The translations under genes and the position numbers were made by a program. Positions 51,801 through 60,800 of a DNA stretch of 64,000 bases are shown here, piece by piece. The stretch spans positions 4,092,001-4,156,000 of the forward strand of contig OX335657.1 in NCBI GenBank assembly GCA_946894095.1, written 5' to 3'. The notes under the pieces were generated by a model. It was not told the DNA's origin and ran no database searches. It worked only from the letters and a program-made list of their open reading frames with translations. Each line of letters starts with the position of its first letter. The stretch's first letter is position 1. Origin of the DNA: Incurvaria masculella (lineage: Eukaryota > Arthropoda > Insecta > Lepidoptera > Incurvariidae).

Positions 51801-54800
51801 TCGTCAGTTAAAATATTACATTCATGTAATGCACAATTTAATGAAAAAAATAAGTTTCATACATAACATTTTGTATGAAACCAATTTTTACTTTTTCCTC
51901 ACAGGTATTTTAAACAACGATCTTAGACGATAAACCCATATTTAATGTTAAATCACCACGAGTGGTCAAAGCAAAAAAAAAAATCCATCAAAAATTACTT
52001 TACTTGTAAATTATACTATTATATAATATAATTATATAAATTATACTACTTTACTTGATATTAATTCGTGGGCTATAGGTGTGAGTCAGCCGCGGTAAAA
52101 TGTGTTTCCATACAATTGCTTTGAATGCAGCTAATTGAGTTTTAGATGGCACTTACGAAACAGTGTGGGAAGATCTATAGTGTATAACTGTCAAACGTTT
52201 CATTTATTATTTTTAGATACATATTTGACTTGCTGTGATGCAAACTTACTACCTGAAAAAAATATATTTAAAAATGCATTAGCACTATATATTACTAACT
52301 TTCAGGTGGCCCTTCCCGGGGGAACTAACTCATTCGCAGGCACGATACAAAATCGTGCTATTGCGCTCTGGGACCTGCTCTGTTTCAAAGTAAAAGACAG
52401 AATCAGTGAGGAGGAGGATGGAACGTGTCCACAAAGCAGACAATGCACATAGTGTTTGAATTGTTAAGATTTACGAACATTTTAATTACAAAACGACTTA
52501 TAGCTAAAAGTAAACCACGGCCGCTGTAGTCGAAAATCTAACAATAACCAAACAGATTGACTAATCTTTTTAAAAAAATATATGTTATCGTTGAGTAATC
52601 CACTCCAAAGTGATTGTATAAAACGCGCGAAAATTTCAAACTTTCGGACCTTGTAACTTAGAAATCAAACACAATCTTACAATGCCAACAGTCATCAGAC
52701 ATCTAGTTCGATCAAATAAAGCTATTTTGAGCAAACATTTGGATCTCTGACAAGAAATATGGGCATGATTTTCTTTCCACGTTTGTATGCGAAGTTGAGC
52801 GGGAAGGCCCACCTTAATTTTATAGATTTAGACATCTTTAGGTAACCCAACTCACCTTTTTGAGTTTCTTTGGGATTTTTCTTCGCACGGTATAGAAAGA
52901 GTTGGTTCAATTTAATGAAATGCAAGACGAAGTTATACTTAGCCCCGGTTGCACAAAGAAACGGCTGAGTTAATCAATGTTCAAACACGTCACTTTTAGT
53001 GAACCGCATAGAGTTCCTTCCATACTGTCCACACAAAGTGACGTGTTTGATCGTACGTTGTCGTTGATTTTGATTTTTTGTCCTTTCGTGCACTCGGCCC
53101 TTAGAGTTTTAACATGTCCTTCCTTCCTACCTGATGACGAATAAATAAAATAAACAATATTTTTTATTCTCTTTGTTTCAAAATAAGTGTGAAGGCTTCT
53201 TTTAATATTCCTATGTATTTAGCCATTAACCCTCTTAATCCATAAACTAGTTTAGCAAAATGCTTCGCAAAGGTCACAAACGCCTGTACCCTCTATTGAA
53301 GAAAATGTATGACGAGATTGAAATAGCAAATATACCTGGTCAGTTCATCAGTTCTTTCACATAATCAAAAACTTGAATTTAGAACGCAGGCTACAAAAAT
53401 ATTTATCGCCAGCTCATAGAGCGAAAAGCGGCACGTGAAATTAACTTTTAGACTTTAGTCCGTTTGATGGCAAAAGTGCAATGGCAACACTTGGAGGAAA
53501 AGGCCTGCTGAAAGCCTCATACAGATTTTGAGTCACTCAGGCATCCTTGATCCTTGAATGCAAACGTAGATATTGATATGGACCTCGTTCGTGCTGTTGT
53601 AGACGACTGGCCGCACAGGTTGAAGGCTTGCGAAGATTCAAAATGGCGGGAGTCATTTTGAATAAACTTAGTTAGCATTGGAGTATATGTTTTCGGAAGT
53701 TCCTATTGTTTTATAAAAGGTTACTATAAAAACAAACATATCTCAATTATTTCACAATAAGCATAAATTAAAGGAATAACTAACAAAAGCAAAACTTATG
53801 GTCCGATTACGTAGAATGCTCTGTTTCCCATCGAATGGCGCTCCTTGGTAACTCTTTCTGAAATGTATACATACATTTTACATATAAACGTGTATGTGTA
53901 GCTGATCATAGACCACAGAAACAGCTAATACAGGTTTGCAGATTACCGAGTGGAACACTCAATCGATGCTACTGATAGCATTTGAACGCCTTCTTGTCCT
54001 TAACTAAATACTATTATCAGTAAATCTAAAATTAACTCGAGTCCTACGCACGCTACGTGGCTAATTATTTAACGCCTCGATACTTTTCGAACATAATTTT
54101 TAGAGTGTCTGTCGGGATTGTCTCATAAATGTGGTCACGATAATAAACTCAGTCAGTCAGTGAGTCAGTCAGCGTGTTCGCGTCCACTGCTGGACATACG
54201 CCTCTCCAATTTTCCCCCAGTCCTCCCGGCCCACAGCGGTACTAACCTAGCCCACTGGATTTTCGGAGGAACTGCATACCTTCAAAGTACACGTACTGTG
54301 AAGAAGCATCTTTAGCGTGCCGTTTTCTCAGACGCCGTAAAAACCCATGGGCGTCACCTGGCGCCAGAGTCAAGCGTACAGATATTTACATACATACGTT
54401 ATATCAAAAAGAGTTAATGGAAATCGAATAGATGCATTTCTTTTGTACTTATCCTATGATTTGATTGAATTAATGAAATTCGTGCTATTGGAACCTATTT
54501 ACTTACTGTTATTTTTTATAGTACTTGCACTTATTGTTATTTTACTTATTGTAAAATGTTGACACGTTCTAAAGTATTAAGTGCAGTTAGCTGCACTTGA
54601 AATAACATACTCTACGGAATTAATATTTTGGACTATAACTATAATATTTTGCATTTCTTTCAACGTATGTCGTAAGAGCCGAATAAGGGATTCGTCGTTC
54701 GTAGTCTTGATTTCACGTAAAACGTGTTTCTCACTGACTAGTAGTGTTGGCACCATAAAAAAGGATTGCGCGCGAATGCTAGGTCTATGGTTGGTACTAT

Positions 54801-57800
54801 CGAATATTAGACGTGTCCGAGGCGGCAACTAAAATGGTACACATTGAGTTAATTCACCACGTTAAGCAATATATGGTAGGTTCTAGCATGGCGCCTAGCT
54901 ACAAAATGGTGTTTTGGGCTAATATCTTGACAATGAAGACGACCAGAGAATACTATACATATTATTGTACAAGCAACTTTGTTAATTAAGTTGCTGTTTC
55001 TTTAGTTATTGTCCTTTGCCTTAAACTGTTCTACCAAATTTTTTTGGCAGTAGCATTTACATGTAAGCATGTACTTTATTGCTGTGGACGGAAATCTTGT
55101 AAAGTTTGTTTGCGAATTATTTTTTACTGAGTTGATCGAATCCGTGGATCAATCCGTTTTTGAGGTAACTTAGTGTAGTTTGACTACCAAAAAAGTTCAA
55201 ACAAATTAAATGAAAAAAATGCATTTGATTTGCATGTGATACTAGCCGTCAATTTTCTTAAGCATAAAAACAATTACATACAAGTAATTGAAGTAAAACA
55301 AACAAATATGGATTCATCAAATGAGACTAATGCTGAGATTCAAAAACAGTTCTCATGTCTTGAGACAATTTCAAGCCTACAGAATGTCTATTCTGGCATA
55401 AAATGTATGAGCTGTAATGTCAAATTTGGCAGTTTGTAAACTAAGAACTTTTCATTCAACAAAGAACTTTTGTTGAATCTCAACAAAAGTTACAATTCAA
55501 AGATTTTAAATGTAGACTTCATCACGCAATCCGGGGGTGTTATCCACTAGACTTCGACTGTGGTGCCGCCTTCGTAATAATAACCAGCGAAATAGTATGA
55601 CCAAGTCAACTAATCATGCAAATGGCTTTTGTGTCTTTGCAGACTGAGTGGGCGGTTGATTAGGACAGGATTGTTGTTTTTACACTTATGTTCGGTGAAT
55701 GTGCTCGCTCACCTAATACGAAAAAAACTAATTATCCATGCAAGATAATGTTTAGCAGGTTCGTTGACGTAATTTAAACTCGAATCTGTTATTCATTGGG
55801 TGGCTTTTATATTCCATTAACATTTGGGCAGTTGACTCTTGAAAGCAAAATAACTATTTTTGTGCATGGACATAATTTATTTTCATCGAAAACTTAGGAG
55901 TGATAAGATTATTGAATAGATGCTATGCATATAAATAAATACTAATCTTTATCAAAAATCTAGTGGCCCGCACTCTCGCTATCTTCTCCCCGCCACGTGA
56001 CTGTCAACCGAGGCATAGTAAAACCCGAATAGTACGCTATCATCATACAAATTTACTGAAGGCGGCTTTCGATAGCGCGCGTCTTATACATATATCACAC
56101 GACTGCAATATCCGACAACATATCTGTTATATCTTGCTTATGCCGGTAGCTAATTCCACACGCCCTATCAGACATTGTGTCACGTTACCTTATACAACGT
56201 TAGCTTTTAAATGTTTTAAAACAATATATATATATATATATATATACTATATAATCTTTATATGAATACTTATATATTTAGAGGTTACATGTACAAATAT
56301 ATCGCAGTCTTAATGTTTTCTGCATGTGATCGCAGGTTTTTTATTCAGTGCACAAAAAAAAATACATAGGCACCTAGGTACTTTGTCAGCTATTTAAATA
56401 CTATATTTTTGAACTCTGTGGCATCTGTTGTTGTGTAATGACTTGTTGTGTATTTTATTGTGTTACTATGCTTGTTTTTGTGTCATTACATGTTAAGATG
56501 CTCTAAATAAATTTTTAAAAAATGTATTTTGAAAAAAAAAATATCTAAGACACGACAAAATATCTAAGAACTGTCAGAAAGAACAACGCCCATTTAGAAA
56601 GCGGAGCTGATGATTATGTAAACTGTTCCCAAAAATGCCAAAATTGTTGAAATTTCAAATGAATATGGAGATTTATGGTGTAATTGTTTCATTGTAGGAA
56701 GATTGCATAAAAAGGTTTGCTTATTAAATTGTGTTTTTACTTCAAATTGCACCGAACGAACCGCGATTACGCAAGTCTACAACAGATATCACTCGCATCT
56801 ATCTGTTTTGATTTGCTTTATTAACATGGTTATTTGAAGAAAATATAGCTTTCTTAACATTACTTGAACAATATTTACATAATCACATATTTCTTAGCAT
56901 GGTTAAATTTAAAAAATAACAAGAACTATTTCATTTGTCACCCTTACGGAGCAGGTAAAATACATTAGACCAGACGTGATTGAAAAAAATATTTCTGTAG
57001 TTTTCCGTCTTCAGGAAAACTGAAATATATCAATTTTATTATGATTAAATATGTGCAAATAACTACGCTTGTTGCATAGAGAAACATTCAAGTTGACACC
57101 GCTTTTTTCGCTTATACAAGAATGGACATTCTCCTTGCACAAGTGAAGTATATTGAGGGGTCGTTGCAAGAAATGTGTGCAGGGCTCACATACAAGCTGC
57201 GCTTGGAACCGATATTTGAAGATTACTCACTATTCTCGTTTTACTATGACCGAGGTCGATGCTGCTAAGTGTTGCACCTGAAGACGAAGCGATAATTCCC
57301 CCTCCTCCCTTATTGCTCCTACCGAGCGCTACGTACGACGGTGCCCTCAATGTGCCGTTTTATTGGTGCAAATCTGTTTTCTTTCTCGGTTATGAAGACT
57401 CCCTTGAATTCATGAATATCAACCCACGGGCGAGATGTTAATGCCAGTTATGACACTAAACTCGTGTATACGTGTACATGATGTACATACATATCACATT
57501 CCTTGAAATAAGCGATTGACCTGCTTAGTACGAAAAAGTATATTTGCTAAAATCGTGTCGTAATATTTTTTTTAAACCTAAAGAAATATATAGTTATTAT
57601 AGAGTAAAATATACTTTTTTGTACTATGCTAGTACGTCGCTTTTTTCAGCGAATATGGTTAGTATGCATAAATAACAGTGAAACACATTAGGACACAACG
57701 TATATTTGTAAAGTGGTTCTTTTTACTGCCTTCTTTCTTTAATTCTTGCTTTACGGCTGATTCCACATATGTACATATCATTGAACCACTTCACATAGCG

Positions 57801-60800
57801 AAACGATTACTTGACATATAGTAGACATAATTTAATGAATGGACATTTGTGTTTATTTTCTTTTAACTAATTAAGTATTACAAACTTAAAAATATTGGAG
57901 TTTGGACCACACACCCTTGATTTTGATAGGAAAGGGAACGAAACTCAAACGATTCAGAACGTTTTAGGACTTGAACCTGAAGCTCAAAACGTACTCATTT
58001 ATATTTTCTAGATATCGTAAGATTAGAGTTGTAAAAAAACAACTAAGCTGATTTCGTTTCGTCTAGAATCTCAATAAACATATGTATAAAATTTCTCTAT
58101 TTTTATTGATATTTATAGAAAAGTAATCGCCTTATCTTAACGGCAAAAACGTGAAACTTTAATCTTTGATAAATCTAACTTTCCTAGGCATTCGGCGTAG
58201 CGAGACGGCACGTATACCCAGTAGCCATGTTGAGATCGTCCACTTTCGATAAAACACGTTTTGATCGCGCCCGGCCCATGACGGCTCAATCTACACTCGC
58301 ATCCAAATAAAATACTCGATGGTAAAAACATGGCGGCGGGAAAGCGTCAACCGCGTAGAAGACAGATGGGTAGAAGACTGAAGCTGATTTGAATGATTTC
58401 TTTGTCCATTAGCCAAGGCACAATATTGTATGGCGACCGCAATTAAATAAGCGAAATCGTCTTCCTGGCCCTAACGTTTACCTACCTAAAAGTGGTCAGA
58501 TTTTTATTGATTGCTTTTCTTAAAATTTTAAAATCATAGATTCCTGTGAATACATGACAGCCTTAATCTAGCTCTAATATAACCATCATTTGATCTTACT
58601 GAGTAAAGTCCTCAGCCTTTCTTAAACTTTGGAAAATTTTGGTGATATCTCAAATATTTTTTTCCCCCGAAACAGGAAAGATTTGGTCAGTTTTATTTAT
58701 ATTATTTTACTTCATTTTAAGTTTTCTATTTAGGGATTCACTGCTGCAGGTATCTCTAGAATCATGCGGATTAGAGGATACAGAAATTAAGTAGACGGTC
58801 CAACTTGTTAAGCTAGACTTAGGTGAGGTCAAGATAACATAATCGAGCTTAGGAATAAGAAGGCATAGTACTAACATAATGTTAGTACTAGTTGTAATAA
58901 GATTTTACAAAAGCTTGAGAGAATGTAAGGTAACAAAAACATTTCTACGGACCTTCGTTACTTGAGGCAGCCACGAATATGTATCACTCATTATGAAGCC
59001 TAGGTTCTTTACGCTTTTGCTGTAAGGTATGACAATTCCGAGGGCAGGGAAGTCGAGTATGTTAACTCTGTTTGCTTCCTAGTTCCTTGAGACTTAGTAG
59101 GATTCACAAGCAGAGTCGGATTTAGAGTTGTGGAGGCCCCAGGGCAAGAAAGGAGTGGATGCCCCTAATTATTATTCAAAAAATCTGGAAACGGCAGTGC
59201 ATACGTTTCACAGAGACATTTAAGAGGTCCCTAAGGAAGACTGGTCGAACTTCTTTTTGCATATGTTCCAAAATAATGCAAACAATCATTTATTGTGAAA
59301 AACTATAAATGTATCACTAATGTAACATCTGGTTTTGTTTATCAGAAGCCAGAAACTTTTAGTATTCCCTAAGTATGATTATAAATGTTAAAAAAACACA
59401 CTGTTATAACGAAAAAATATTAAAAACTGCTGAATCGATAAATTTAACATTTTTTCGTTAAAAAATGAGTGCTCAACCTTTTCTTAAATAAGTAAAATTT
59501 ATGTGGAGGCCCCTCTCTAGTGGAGGCCCCGGGCAGTTGCCCCGCTTGCCCTTCCTTGCTGTTCACAAGTAACCCTAACACTAGTACACCGTAACTAGAG
59601 CAACGAAATTCGCAAACATCTCCCAAGGGGGAACAGAATCTATTAAACCTGACGCCGGTATTTATCTCTTTCGTAATAAACACTCAAACAATTTCCGACG
59701 ATCGCGTGTCAGATGCGCAGCCGAGCACCGGACGACGAGAAATGTGATGACGCTCATTTTGTAATCAAGAGATCAGATATAATCACGAGATTATGAAAGC
59801 CACAGGGATTATTGTAAGAACTAATCGGAGAAGACGCAGCCAACGAGAACCGGCTTACGACAAGCTACGTTGTGATGAACGGTAGCAATTCGTTGCGGGT
59901 TTTTGTAAACAATTTGAACTCATGGTTATTACAGATGAAATTATAAGTTACTAATCTAAATTTAAGTTATTTCCTTAAAATCTTCAGAGGCCCGACGCTG
60001 TATCGAGTCCAGGGAGCCAAGAAGGCGCTTAGCTGAGCCGTCCCACAAATGCTAACAATAATCCACGCATGACCTTATCGGCGCCTTGTAAAGAAGCAGT
60101 TTTTGGTCAGGTGTGAAATACTGACGGACCCTGTTGAAGACTCCCAGCTTTTTTGAGGCGAGCTTAGCTTTATCCTCGATATGGCATCGTAATCATCATG
60201 CGTCAGGTCGACACCAAGAATCCCTATATGATCATCAATACGCAGAGTTGATCCCTGGAAGGTTGGAGCCACACTGACGGGAGTACGCTTCGCACTGAAC
60301 ACGCACGCCTGTGTCTTGCTCGCGTTAAACTCGACGAGGTTCTGGAGACCCCATACGGAAACTTCGATTCTAACAACGAAACGCTGCCTATTCTCCTCCA
60401 CTTATCGTATTATCATATTCATGTGTTATTGGAAACTTTGGTACTTTAAGCCTGGTTTTCACCAAGTGATGATTTATTTTTATCCAACACTGAAAGGACT
60501 TTTGTTACTAAAGTCCTGATTATTGTAAACTGTGATTGCAAGCTGCTAAGAAAGCTCGTTAATATTTGGCGATTAGGCTAATAAGCAGTAAGTGAAAAAG
60601 GCCCTAAGCCTGCTTTTCACCAAGTGCGGATTTATTTTAATCGACACTTAAAAGGCCTTTATTACTAAAGTGCTGATTATCTTGACTTGACGACTGACAG
60701 ATCGTCTGCTGCGTACGAACGTGGCGGATACCTCCTTGACAACGGGCTGAATGATTATCTCGAAACGTCAGAGAATGTCTCTTTCTGCCGCGTGAAAAGC

